Positions 6,810-14,665 are shown, numbered from the stretch's first letter. The stretch is DNA of 19,068 bases from Bacillota bacterium (GCA_023415715.1 JAEZJP010000232.1:1-19068), one strand, 5' to 3'. Notes: generated by a model from the sequence alone, not told the origin. Made by a program: numbers and translations.

Positions 6810-8225
6810 ATGGAAACCGTTCGTTATGACGCTATTATAATCGGTGCCGGCCCGGCGGGTATTTTCACCGCGCTGGAGCTTGCCAGTTTAATACCCGAAA
6901 GCCGCGTTTTGATCGTGGATACGGGCCGCGCCATTGCGAGCAGGGCATGCCCGGCCCGGAAAACCGGTAAGTGCGTTCATTGCGATCCCTGTGCCATCGT
7001 CCACGGCTGGGCGGGGGCAGGCGCTTTTTCCGACGGCAAACTTTCATTAAGCGATGAGGTCGGCGGCCATATCAGCGACTATATGGGGCACCCCAAGGCG
7101 CAGAAGATGATCCGCCATGCAGACGATATATACCTGCGCTTTGGAGCACCCCAGGAGGTTCACGGCCTGGATGACCGCAAGGTGGAGGAAATCTCCTACG
7201 AAGCGAGCCGCCACAACATCAAGCTTATCCCCTGCCCGGTGCGCCATCTGGGCACGGAAAACGCGGGTGTGGTGCTGGAGGCCATGCATGACTATTTGGT
7301 GGGACAAACCAATACCACCTTTGCGGAGCTGACCACTGCCAGCGACATCCTGGTGGAAAACAACAAGGCTGTAGGCGTAAAGCTTGTACCTAAAAAAGGA
7401 GAGCCCTATACCGCCCTGGCCCCCTATGTGGTGGCTGCACCGGGCCGCGGCGGGGCGGCATGGCTGGCGGCGGAAGTGGGCAGGCTGGGCCTGCGCACCC
7501 AGAATAATGAGGTGGACATCGGCGTCAGGGTGGAGGTGCCCAACGCCATCATGGACCACCTGACCCGCCACCTGTATGAGGCCAAGCTGGTATACTACAG
7601 TGATACATACGAAAACAAGGTTCGCACCTTCTGCATGAACCCCGGCGGCGTGGTAAGCGAGGAGCATTATGAGGGCGGCATTGCCGTGGTGAACGGCCAC
7701 AGCTATGCCGATGAAAAGATGCTCACCGGCAACACCAACTTTGCCATGCTCGTATCCACCCGGTTTACCGAGCCTTTCAATCAGCCCATCGAGTATGGCC
7801 GCTATATCGCGCAGTTGGCCAACATGCTAACCGGCGGGCCCATCATGGTGCAGCGGCTGGGGGATCTGCTCCAGGGCCGGCGTACCGATATCAGCCGTCT
7901 GAACAAATCCACCACCGTGCCTACGCTGACCACTGCGGTGCCGGGCGATTTGAGCTTTGTACTGCCGCCAAGGCACCTGACGAGCATTGTGGAGGCTTTA
8001 AAGGCTTTCGACCACTTGGCTCCCGGCCTGTACAGCCGCAATACGCTGCTGTACGGCGTGGAAGTGAAGTTCTATTCCAGCAAAGTAATGGTGAACAACC
8101 AGTTCGAAACGCCCATTGCGGGGCTGTATGCCATAGGCGACGGCGCGGGCATCACCAGGGGCCTCATGCAGGCCAGTGTTACCGGTATCGCCGTTGCGCA
8201 GGATATTGCGGGGAAAATGAAATGA
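6810..8225 (+). CDS. FAD-dependent dehydrogenase (COG2509-like)
   Basis: A 471-residue flavoprotein of the uncharacterised FAD-dependent dehydrogenase family. The N-terminal dinucleotide-binding motif is IIIGAGPAGIFTALEL at 9-24. The C-terminal FAD-closing motif is GLYAIGDGAGITRGLMQASV at about 443-462. Between them, residues 47-61 hold four cysteines in a C-x7-C-x2-C-x2-C pattern, then GWAGAGAFSDGKL at 66-78. I recall this cysteine pattern as typical of the family, where it could bind metal or act in redox relay; this is not proven. The substrate is unknown. AAGGGGG near 6796-6802 precedes the ATG. The gene stands alone between a hairpin leader and a strong terminator. Confidence 0.88.
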   Translation: METVRYDAIIIGAGPAGIFTALELASLIPESRVLIVDTGRAIASRACPARKTGKCVHCDPCAIVHGWAGAGAFSDGKLSLSDEVGGHISDYMGHPKAQKMIRHADDIYLRFGAPQEVHGLDDRKVEEISYEASRHNIKLIPCPVRHLGTENAGVVLEAMHDYLVGQTNTTFAELTTASDILVENNKAVGVKLVPKKGEPYTALAPYVVAAPGRGGAAWLAAEVGRLGLRTQNNEVDIGVRVEVPNAIMDHLTRHLYEAKLVYYSDTYENKVRTFCMNPGGVVSEEHYEGGIAVVNGHSYADEKMLTGNTNFAMLVSTRFTEPFNQPIEYGRYIAQLANMLTGGPIMVQRLGDLLQGRRTDISRLNKSTTVPTLTTAVPGDLSFVLPPRHLTSIVEALKAFDHLAPGLYSRNTLLYGVEVKFYSSKVMVNNQFETPIAGLYAIGDGAGITRGLMQASVTGIAVAQDIAGKMK

Positions 8226-8233
8226 TGATATGA

Positions 8234-8274
8234 AAACAGGGCATTGCGGCCATCCGCAGCGCCCTGTTTTTTTA
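8234..8274. terminator. bidirectional intrinsic terminator
   Basis: ACAGGGCATTGCGG (8236-8249) and CCGCAGCGCCCTGT (8253-8266) form a 14-position stem with two imperfect positions. It has AAAA on the left and TTTTTTT on the right, so it serves both convergent genes. Confidence 0.85.
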
Positions 8275-8293
8275 TGGCTTCCATGGTGTTGTA

Positions 8294-10315
8294 TCAAAAC
8301 TTTGCTTTCAGGTATGCAAGCGTTGTTGGCGGAACGATTTTTTCGATTTCGCCAAAGCTTCTGTCTTTCAGCAATTCCCGTACCCGCGACGCGCTGATGG
8401 GCCTGCCGCCCCATTCTTTGCGGGGAATTTCCACAAACTCGATGCCGTAGTGCGGCAGTATGGCCCGCAGCGTATCATTGTACTGCCTGGTTACTTTGTC
8501 ATACGGTTCCTCACCCACATAGCGGGCTGAGATATTCAGACAGGGAGCAATTTCCCTGGCAAAGAGCGTAACATCCGTCGAGGAATCCACAACCTGGTCC
8601 TGCAGTTCGGATTTATTGAAGTATTCCGAAAAAGTCAGCGACGATATAATGAAGCGGCCGCTTGGCACAACCGTAACATTCTTAAGGTCCGCCGTTCCAT
8701 CATCCACCAATTGTATCCTGTCGTCAAAGGGAAATATGGATTTGTCCTCCTGAACAACAAATATGATCAGGTGGTCGCAATTGGCCGCGGCCTGCTCAAT
8801 CAGGTAACGGTGGCCCAGGGTAAAGGGGTTGCAGTTCATAACGATGGAACCGATTTTGATGCCAAACATGGAATGATAAAACTCTTTCAGTATCTTTTTA
8901 TAATCTGACAGCTCCTTTTTGCTTTGCATGTCCAGACCATAGTCTATGCCTGTATCCGGACTTTGCAAGGCTCCCGCCGTATTTTTAACCTCCCCATGGC
9001 CCGAAAAGAAGTCAAGCTGCTGAAATTTTTCAAACAGTTTTTCCGCGATCAGGCGGTTGCCATCCTCCGTGTAATGCTGGGTATCGAAAAATACCTCGCC
9101 GTATGGATGGGGGCGGCTGGCACAGGTTGACATGTCCAGGCATGGAAAAGCGTCGAGCATGGCAAAATTGCAAAGAATGATATCACCGGGCTTTGCAGGC
9201 AGCGCGTCTAATATGGCAAGTTCTTCATTGGTGCCGGCGTCGCCGGACTCGGCCAGGTAGAAACCGTAATTCTCAACAATCAGCTGTTCATCCGGTACCT
9301 GCTCATTGAGCAGCTTTTGCAAATGTGAGGCGATCGTTCCCATGTCGGAGGCGCCCACACCAAAGATTACGCAGCCGCCTATGATGAAAACCGTGCGCTT
9401 GCATTTTTCCGGCTGCCATTCGGTGACCCTGTGCCCGCCCAAGATATTGACGCACCTGCCCTGAACATCATAAAAGCGGCGAACACCGCTTACATCGTGA
9501 TACGATTTGGGCGCATTCAGCACTTCGATAATGTCATCTTTATTGTCAAAATACTTGTTGATCGCAAAAATGGGCTTATCTATATTATTCAAAATGGTAA
9601 CGCGGCCAATTGCTTTTTCCTGTATGAACATTTCATTCAGGCTGAGGTTGTTTTGGGGGAATATGGGGGTGGAAAAACACAGAACCGAAATGTCAGGGTG
9701 GTCCTCTTTATATTTGAGAAGCCCATTTGTAATGGCGGATGGCCGGTAACAGGGAAAGCTTAAGCTGTAAGTGTCAAAATTCACGGCGTCCAGCACATAC
9801 CCTGTCACTCGGTCATACACAACAAAATTCAGGCCGCGGCGGCTGGGGGAATGATTCACGCCATTGATGCTGATGATGGCAGCACTGTTTTGGGGAGCAT
9901 TAAAGCCAATGCTTTTCAGCTCATACGGAACATCGTCAATGACGAATGTGTGCTCCACCCATTCAAACGTTGAGGCAGACAGGCTTTCATACACCACTTC
10001 CCCCGCATCGATGGCAGCGGCAAAAGCATACCTGTCCTTATCATGAAGGTCAGTCTTGAGGCCCAGCTTCATCATTTCTGCAGAGATCTCTTTGGTATAT
10101 GCCGTGCCGCCCGGGGTATCGCAGGCCGAGATCATAACCATGTAACGCCTGCCGAACAGCTGAAGCAAACGTATGTATTCCAAAAAACGCTGCTCATTTC
10201 TCAGCGTGTTTACAGATAAGCCTTTGCCTGCGGCCGCATTCAGCTTTCCTGTAAGCGTCATGATCTCCTGTTGAAGCCCTGCGCCGCCAAAGGGGACACT
10301 TTTTGCATGGGACAT
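8294..10315 (-). CDS. ILEI-like / SGNH-like / CitC-type nucleotidylyltransferase fusion
   Basis: The 673 residues show three domains. (1) About 57-187: ILEI/FAM3-like (interleukin-like EMT inducer) module, with ISACDTPGG at 62-70, GLNFVVYD at 161-168 and NFDTYS at 179-184. (2) About 307-432: SGNH/GDSL-hydrolase-like, with IIGGCVIFGVGASD at 311-324, ENYG at 348-351 and a DxxH-type block DTQHYTEDGNRLIAEKL at 411-427; Cys315 replaces the usual nucleophile Ser. (3) About 487-673: the C-terminal nucleotidylyltransferase domain of citrate lyase ligase, with MNCNPFTLGHRYLIEQAA at 493-510 (TLGH is the HxGH-like motif), TRQYND at 609-614 and PISASRVRELL at 639-649. True CitC carries a GNAT domain instead of (1) and (2), and no citrate lyase genes are near. 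A role in adenylylating or transferring an acyl or polyol group to a glycan is a guess. No strong ribosome binding site precedes the ATG at 10315; an ATG at 10261 has AGGAG only 3 bases away. Confidence 0.85.
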   Translation of the reverse strand: MSHAKSVPFGGAGLQQEIMTLTGKLNAAAGKGLSVNTLRNEQRFLEYIRLLQLFGRRYMVMISACDTPGGTAYTKEISAEMMKLGLKTDLHDKDRYAFAAAIDAGEVVYESLSASTFEWVEHTFVIDDVPYELKSIGFNAPQNSAAIISINGVNHSPSRRGLNFVVYDRVTGYVLDAVNFDTYSLSFPCYRPSAITNGLLKYKEDHPDISVLCFSTPIFPQNNLSLNEMFIQEKAIGRVTILNNIDKPIFAINKYFDNKDDIIEVLNAPKSYHDVSGVRRFYDVQGRCVNILGGHRVTEWQPEKCKRTVFIIGGCVIFGVGASDMGTIASHLQKLLNEQVPDEQLIVENYGFYLAESGDAGTNEELAILDALPAKPGDIILCNFAMLDAFPCLDMSTCASRPHPYGEVFFDTQHYTEDGNRLIAEKLFEKFQQLDFFSGHGEVKNTAGALQSPDTGIDYGLDMQSKKELSDYKKILKEFYHSMFGIKIGSIVMNCNPFTLGHRYLIEQAAANCDHLIIFVVQEDKSIFPFDDRIQLVDDGTADLKNVTVVPSGRFIISSLTFSEYFNKSELQDQVVDSSTDVTLFAREIAPCLNISARYVGEEPYDKVTRQYNDTLRAILPHYGIEFVEIPRKEWGGRPISASRVRELLKDRSFGEIEKIVPPTTLAYLKAKF

Positions 10316-10426
10316 ATCCGTTCACACGCTTTCGTACAGGACTGCCCTGCATGGATGATGCAGATATGCAGTCAAATAATGCGGAATAAATGAGTATCCG
10401 GACCAAATAAGTAATAATGCGGTTTC

Positions 10427-10455
10427 ATTCTATCATGGCGCCTGCTTGTTTTCAA
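10427..10455 (-). promoter_or_regulatory. sigma-A promoter for the ILEI-SGNH-CitC fusion gene
   Basis: On the - strand TTGAAA (10455-10450) and TAGAAT (10432-10427) are 17 bases apart with an extended TGA before the -10. The leader to the start at 10315 is about 105 bases, with no obvious terminator. Confidence 0.65.
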
Positions 10456-10547
10456 GCCGCGGGTAACCGGGGGATAAAACATGCCAGGTAAATCCGGGGC
10501 GGAGATGATCCGCATGGGCTTGGCACGCGGAATATTATTGCACGATA

Positions 10548-10576
10548 TTGACATCCGCTTGGGTTCGTGCTATGAT
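10548..10576 (+). promoter_or_regulatory. near-consensus promoter of the tyrS leader
   Basis: A perfect TTGACA (10548-10553), 17 bases, then TATGAT (10571-10576) with an extended TGC before the -10. It should fire strongly with a start near 10583, about 12 bases before the leader-peptide ribosome binding site, as expected for an attenuator. Confidence 0.8.
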
Positions 10577-10607
10577 TTGCCCAATTTACAAAAAGGAGGC
10601 CAAAGCA

Positions 10608-10703
10608 ATGACAAAAGTCAGGAACAGCATGTACTGCCAGTATGCGTCCGCTTATTATTACGCTTTAGGGCTTTGGTCTCCATGCGAAAATCGCCGAAGT
10701 TAG
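10608..10703 (+). CDS. Tyr-rich leader peptide of tyrS
   Basis: A 31-codon frame starts at ATG 10608, with AAGGAGG at 10593-10599 spaced by 8 bases, and stops at TAG 10701-10703. It reads MTKVRNSMYCQYASAYYYAL at residues 1-20. Five of the ten codons 9-18 are Tyr (9, 12, 16, 17, 18), far above chance. The peptide has no domain or membrane segment and is probably made only to sense tyrosyl-tRNA supply. It lies wholly between promoter and terminator in the leader of tyrosyl-tRNA synthetase, which makes the regulatory reading compelling. It is too short for most gene finders. Expression and conservation are untested. Confidence 0.8.
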   Translation: MTKVRNSMYCQYASAYYYALGLWSPCENRRS

Positions 10704-10719
10704 GCGCGTTTGTAACATG

Positions 10720-10762
10720 GCGGCTCAAAGCCCTGGTTGGCTTTGAGCCGCTTTTATTTTTT
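10720..10762 (+). terminator. attenuator terminator before tyrS
   Basis: A perfect 13-bp stem, GCGGCTCAAAGCC with GGCTTTGAGCCGC, loop CTGGTT, then TTTTATTTTTT. It ends immediately before the tyrS ribosome binding site at 10763. Confidence 0.9.
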
Positions 10763-10777
10763 GGAGGAGGAGAAATT

Positions 10778-11950
10778 ATGGATAATCTATCTGCATGGAA
10801 CGTGCTCAAGCGGGACGCGGCGGCTATGTACTCTTACGAAGGTGTGCTGGATAAGCTGAAAAGCGGTACAAGGCTGAAAATCAAATTTGGCGCCGACCCC
10901 AGCCGGCCGGACTTGCATCTTGGCCACTCCGTTGTCTTAAGAAAGCTCAGGCTTTTGCAGGACATGGGACATGAGATCATCTTTGTGATCGGCGACTTCA
11001 CCGGCATGATCGGCGACCCGTCCGGCAAAAGCAAAACGCGCCCTCCGCTTACCTTTGAGGAAACAAGGAAAAACGGCGAAACCTACTTCCGGCAGGTATC
11101 CAAGATCCTGGACCTTACAAAAACGCGCATCGAATACAACTCCAAGTGGCTTAGCGCAATGAACTTTGCAGATGTTCTGCACCTGTGCGGCCAATACACG
11201 GTGGCCAGAATTCTGGAACGGGATGATTTTGCCGCTCGCCTATCGGCAGGCCGTGCGATCGGGATGCATGAACTCTTGTATCCGCTGATGCAGGGATATG
11301 ACTCTGTTGCGCTGGAATGCGATATGGAGGTGGGCGGCACTGATCAAACCTTCAATCTGCTGGTCGGGCGTGAGCTTCAGCGCGGCTTTGGCCAGCCGCC
11401 ACAAGAGGTTATTACGTTTCCGCTATTGCCGGGTCTTGACGGGGCCGAAAAAATGTCCAAGTCGCTGGATAACTACATCGGCATTGATGAGCCTGCCGGC
11501 GCCATGTTTGAAAAATGCATGAGGGTGCCGGATGCGCTGATGACTGACTATTTCAGGCTGACAACAGACCTTGACAGCGATGATTATATGATGCTGATCA
11601 CATCCGATATAAGGGCGGCGCATGTGCTGTATGCCATGACGGTGACTACCATGTACCATGATGGGGAAAAGGCGGATAAGGCAAAAAAGCGCTATATGCA
11701 GGTGGCGGCAGGGGAAGCACCGGAGTCCATACCGGTGGTCACGCTGCCTGGCGGCCGTCAGTCCCTTGCCAGGGTGCTTATGCTCTCAGGGCTGGCTTCC
11801 TCCGTCAGCGAGGCCGGGCGGCTGATCGTGCAAGGCGGTATTGCGGTGGATGGGGAGACCGTCTTAAAAGCCCGGCAGGAGATGGAAGGCAATGCATCCT
11901 TGCTTTTGCGCCGGGGGAAAAACCGGTTTGTACGTGTGGAATTTGAGTAA
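10778..11950 (+). CDS. tyrS: tyrosyl-tRNA synthetase (TyrZ-like subgroup)
   Basis: This class I synthetase charges tRNA-Tyr with tyrosine. HLGH, the HIGH motif, is at 47-50; GDFTGMIGDPSGK at 72-84 is typical of the second bacterial TyrRS subgroup (TyrZ / Haemophilus type); YPLMQGYDSVAL at 168-179 and GGTDQ at 186-190 form the tyrosine pocket; KMSKS is at 225-229. A C-terminal S4 domain covers about 323-388. The 390 residues are slightly short but complete. GGAGGAGGAG (10763-10772) precedes the ATG at 10778. The frame stays open upstream to 10481, but that part runs through the promoter, leader and terminator and is not coding. Transcription is probably set by the attenuator just upstream. The stop is 24 bases from the convergent phzF-like stop, with no terminator hairpin between. 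Confidence 0.96.
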   Translation: MDNLSAWNVLKRDAAAMYSYEGVLDKLKSGTRLKIKFGADPSRPDLHLGHSVVLRKLRLLQDMGHEIIFVIGDFTGMIGDPSGKSKTRPPLTFEETRKNGETYFRQVSKILDLTKTRIEYNSKWLSAMNFADVLHLCGQYTVARILERDDFAARLSAGRAIGMHELLYPLMQGYDSVALECDMEVGGTDQTFNLLVGRELQRGFGQPPQEVITFPLLPGLDGAEKMSKSLDNYIGIDEPAGAMFEKCMRVPDALMTDYFRLTTDLDSDDYMMLITSDIRAAHVLYAMTVTTMYHDGEKADKAKKRYMQVAAGEAPESIPVVTLPGGRQSLARVLMLSGLASSVSEAGRLIVQGGIAVDGETVLKARQEMEGNASLLLRRGKNRFVRVEFE

Positions 11951-11974
11951 AAGCTCTTGCCGCATATCTCACTT

Positions 11975-12874
11975 TCATGCCAGGAGATAATTGCCCTCAA
12001 TCCTGACGGTGGCACCGCCGCCGAACAGAATTCTGCTACGGCCCTCTTCATCCGTGGCTGTATGAAGCTTTACCACGTTTGGAGTATTGCGCGAGGGCCC
12101 TTGTTCGATACAAATCATGCTGCCCTTCCAGAGATTGTTCTTAAGCATGTAATAACCCATTGCCGAGTTGCCCGATCCGGTAGCCGGGTCCTCAAGATAT
12201 CCGAATTTCGGGGCGAAGACCCTGGTGCGGATGAAATGATCCCGGTATGCGGTTTCCTTTGTCCATATCGTTATGATGTCAATGCCGTTTTCTTCGCAAA
12301 AACGCTTGAGCGGTTCCATGGGAGGAGTGATAGAGAGTGCGTCACCGAGCGTTGCAATCGGAACGATGAGCGTTTTGAGGCCCGCATTGATCATATCTGC
12401 AGGATAACGCATTTCAATGGACTGAATAGGAGTGTTCAAAGCCGTACTGATCTTTTCCGCGGTCAAGGCCGTACCGATTTCTTCGCATTTGGGGGCGGTA
12501 ATGAAAACCGAATCTTCATCCATGATTCTGTTCAGCACTTGCAAGCTGCCCTTCCGGGTGTGGATTTCAATTTTTCCACGCCGCAAGAGCGCAGGATCGC
12601 TTTTTATTACGTCGTACATGCACGCAATGGTCCCATGCCCGCAGAACTCCACTTCGCATTCGGAGGAATAATAAAGCAGCGAAAAATCAATGTTTTCCGG
12701 ATCTAAAACCGGCCGGCAGTAAACGACTTCGCTTACGAACCCCTTCAGTTCCCGGGCAATCTGCTGCATGTCATCTTTGGCCATCTCCCGGTCTGTATAT
12801 ACGCATGCGGCCGGGTTTCCCGATGAGCCGTTTCCTGTGAAAGCGTCGATCTTTTTGAACTTATATGTTCCCAT
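11975..12874 (-). CDS. PhzF-family isomerase/epimerase-like protein
   Basis: The PhzF family has a diaminopimelate-epimerase-like double fold and includes the phenazine enzyme PhzF; most members have unknown substrates. The 299 residues (usual about 260-300) show GNPAACV at 19-25, the catalytic Glu49 in VSEVVY, the first-domain CGHGT at 78-82 and the second-domain DPATGSGNSAMG at 229-240. No phenazine genes are nearby, so a housekeeping or metabolite-repair role is more likely than pigment synthesis. AGGGAG about 8 bases upstream supports the ATG at 12874. It is the third gene of the trmH-hydrolase-phzF run, 48 bases after the hydrolase stop. Confidence 0.9.
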   Translation of the reverse strand: MGTYKFKKIDAFTGNGSSGNPAACVYTDREMAKDDMQQIARELKGFVSEVVYCRPVLDPENIDFSLLYYSSECEVEFCGHGTIACMYDVIKSDPALLRRGKIEIHTRKGSLQVLNRIMDEDSVFITAPKCEEIGTALTAEKISTALNTPIQSIEMRYPADMINAGLKTLIVPIATLGDALSITPPMEPLKRFCEENGIDIITIWTKETAYRDHFIRTRVFAPKFGYLEDPATGSGNSAMGYYMLKNNLWKGSMICIEQGPSRNTPNVVKLHTATDEEGRSRILFGGGATVRIEGNYLLA

Positions 12875-12922
12875 GTACCGTTCTCCCTTTCTGTCCGCTT
12901 TTCAGGCAACGTTTATAACGGA

Positions 12923-13837
12923 TCATAGACCGGCGCCGGTTTCTTTCATAAAATCCCTGATCGCCGTGGATACCGCGTCGCCGTGACCGGCAATCAGATG
13001 CCCGCCGGTTTCGAATATGGCGGTTTTGGCATGCGTCCTGTCTATGAACCGTTGAACGCTTTCATACTTTGCCATAGGGTCGTCCTTTGCGTGAATGACA
13101 AGGATAGGGGCGGTTATTTTTTCAATTTCATATTCGTCAAAATGGATATCCATATCCACATTGGTGATTTCTGCGTCCGCATTGATTCCGCTTTTGCGAG
13201 GCGGAACTGGAAGCATGGTATCGCAAAAGGAGCGGTTAATATCGGATGCAAACATGGCTTTAAATACAAAACCGAAATACTTGATGGAAAGCCACATGGG
13301 AAAATCGTTCAAAAGCGGCGCGGGCGGCCCCATTCTTTCGGTTATTTCCTCCCGCGTTTTCTTTGTTCCCGGAACACCGGACGATAGCAATATCAGCCCC
13401 TTCAGGCGTTCCGGGTGATGGATGGCAAAGGAAATCCCAGCGGCGCCGCCTGCGGATGTGGTGATGACATATGCTTTTTGAATTTGAAGGTAGTCAAGCA
13501 GCTCCACAAAAGCCTTCGCCTGGTTTTGAGGCGTCGGTTCGGAAGGCAGATCGGAACCCGGGTAGCCAAAACGCGAAGGCGCAATTTTATGGCAATCACT
13601 TCCCACAATGCCGTTCAGGGACGCAAAGGCCTGGTCGTATCCGCCGAATATGCCGTGGGAAAGGAGGACCGCTTCCCCTGATCCCTCCTCCAGATAACTC
13701 ATTTTGCCAAAGCTTGTTTTGATGGCTTTTGCGTGATAACGGTCAAGCCTCTCATATGCCTTTCGGATATCAGCGGCGTATTGTAGGACCAGCAAAGCGG
13801 CAAGCGCAGCAAGCAGGATCAGCAAAAAAATCCACAT
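12923..13837 (-). CDS. membrane-anchored alpha/beta hydrolase
   Basis: A 304-residue alpha/beta-hydrolase-fold protein. Residues 2-20 are a single hydrophobic helix, an uncleaved N-terminal anchor. The oxyanion region is LLSHGIFGGYD at 58-68; the nucleophile elbow is VITTSAGGAAG at 124-134 with Ser128; the acid is Asp252 or Asp253 in HAKDDP; the His is in GGHLIAGHG at 278-286. The elbow reads TTSAG where GxSxG is usual, so the first Gly is lost. The substrate is unknown. It starts six bases after the trmH-type stop; its AAGGAG lies about 14 bases upstream of the ATG, so coupling to the preceding gene is likely. Confidence 0.87.
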   Translation of the reverse strand: MWIFLLILLAALAALLVLQYAADIRKAYERLDRYHAKAIKTSFGKMSYLEEGSGEAVLLSHGIFGGYDQAFASLNGIVGSDCHKIAPSRFGYPGSDLPSEPTPQNQAKAFVELLDYLQIQKAYVITTSAGGAAGISFAIHHPERLKGLILLSSGVPGTKKTREEITERMGPPAPLLNDFPMWLSIKYFGFVFKAMFASDINRSFCDTMLPVPPRKSGINADAEITNVDMDIHFDEYEIEKITAPILVIHAKDDPMAKYESVQRFIDRTHAKTAIFETGGHLIAGHGDAVSTAIRDFMKETGAGL

Positions 13838-13843
13838 AAGTTC

Positions 13844-14665
13844 TCATTCTCTCCTTTGCCTGGCGGCCTCATAAAACAGCACGGTGGCCGCGCAGGCTAC
13901 ATTCAAAGAGGATGCGGAGGAATTTTCGCTCATGGGGATGGTGGCCAGCATATCGCAGCCTTCCTTGAAGGCACGGCAAAGACCATCGGTTTCATTGCCG
14001 ATCATAAGCAGGGTAGGCCGTTTCAGGTCAGCGTCCCCGATATTCTTTTCCTTATGGGCGGTGGTGCCTATCACCTGGAAAGCGGGGTACCGTTCCCGCA
14101 TTTTTTCAATCCAGGCAAACACCTGCTCATTGTCGGGGATGCGGATAGTGGGCATAGAAAAAAACGATCCCATGGAGGAGACGGTCACTTCAGGGTCATA
14201 CAGGTCCACCGCGTGGCCGGTGAGAATGAGGCCGTCTATGCCCAAGGCGTCGCAAGAGCGGATGATGGTGCCCAGGTTGCCCTTGTTGGAGGGGCGGTCA
14301 AACAGCGCAAAGAAGGGATTTTCACGCATTGGAAGCCTGGAAAAATCGTCTTCCCGCATTTTTACAACGGCCAGCAGTTCCGATGTGTCTGTTTTGCCGC
14401 TGAGCTCCGCCATCAAACTTTCCGGCAGCTCGTAATTCACTTCTGTTTTTACGGTATGCAGTATGTCTCTGGCCCAATTGGAAAGGGGTTTTTCAGGCGT
14501 ATATAAAAGGGAGGCAAATTCCCAGCCGTTTTTGATAGCCTCGTTGATGTTGCGAACGCCTTCCACAAAAAACTCATAGTATTTAAACCGCTTGTTGCGG
14601 TTTGTTTTGAGTACCTCAAATTTCTGATATGCGGCGTTTTTGGTAAAAATCTTTACGGTTTTCAA
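13844..14665 (-). CDS. TrmH/SpoU-family RNA 2'-O-ribose methyltransferase
   Basis: SPOUT-fold enzymes of this family methylate a ribose 2'-OH in tRNA or 23S rRNA using SAM. The 273 residues have an N-terminal substrate-binding part (about 1-110, with FFVEGVRNINEAI at 32-44) and a C-terminal SPOUT domain: NKGNLGTIIRSCDALGIDG at 127-145, MIGNETDGL at 221-229 and IPMSENSSASSLNVACA at 243-259, the three family motifs. Target RNA and position are not decidable. The start is TTG at 14665, because AGGAGG at 14678-14673 lies 7 bases before it; an in-frame ATG at 14719 has no ribosome binding site and falls next to a leader hairpin. It is first in the operon, behind its own promoter and a leader with two terminator-like hairpins. 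Confidence 0.9.
   Translation of the reverse strand: MKTVKIFTKNAAYQKFEVLKTNRNKRFKYYEFFVEGVRNINEAIKNGWEFASLLYTPEKPLSNWARDILHTVKTEVNYELPESLMAELSGKTDTSELLAVVKMREDDFSRLPMRENPFFALFDRPSNKGNLGTIIRSCDALGIDGLILTGHAVDLYDPEVTVSSMGSFFSMPTIRIPDNEQVFAWIEKMRERYPAFQVIGTTAHKEKNIGDADLKRPTLLMIGNETDGLCRAFKEGCDMLATIPMSENSSASSLNVACAATVLFYEAARQRRE

Larger units (their letters stand above)
10598..10762 (+). promoter_or_regulatory. Tyr-leader transcription attenuator of tyrS (1:2, 2:3, 3:4 pairings)
   Basis: Four segments can be drawn as in the trp attenuator. Segment 1, GGCCAAAGC (10598-10606, overlapping the leader ribosome binding site), pairs with segment 2 at 10670-10678 (9 bp, one G-T). Segment 2, AGGGCTTTGG (10667-10676), pairs with segment 3, TCAAAGCCCT (10725-10734; 10 bp, one G-T). 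Segment 3 is part of GCGGCTCAAAGCC (10720-10732), which pairs perfectly over 13 bp with segment 4, GGCTTTGAGCCGC (10739-10751), followed by TTTTATTTTTT. The 2:3 and 3:4 pairings exclude each other. The inferred logic is that scarce charged tRNA-Tyr stalls the ribosome in the Tyr codons, 2:3 forms and RNA polymerase reads into tyrS. With enough charged tRNA the ribosome reaches the stop at 10701-10703, covers segment 2, and the terminator forms. Confidence 0.8.

Noticed and set aside
8294..10315. Annotation as a genuine citrate lyase ligase (citC)
   Set aside because: Only the C-terminal domain matches; the GNAT domain and citrate lyase genes are missing.
10481..10777. In-frame N-terminal extension of tyrosyl-tRNA synthetase by 99 residues
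   Set aside because: It runs through the promoter, leader peptide and terminator, shows no homology, and the ATG at 10778 has its own GGAGGAGGAG.
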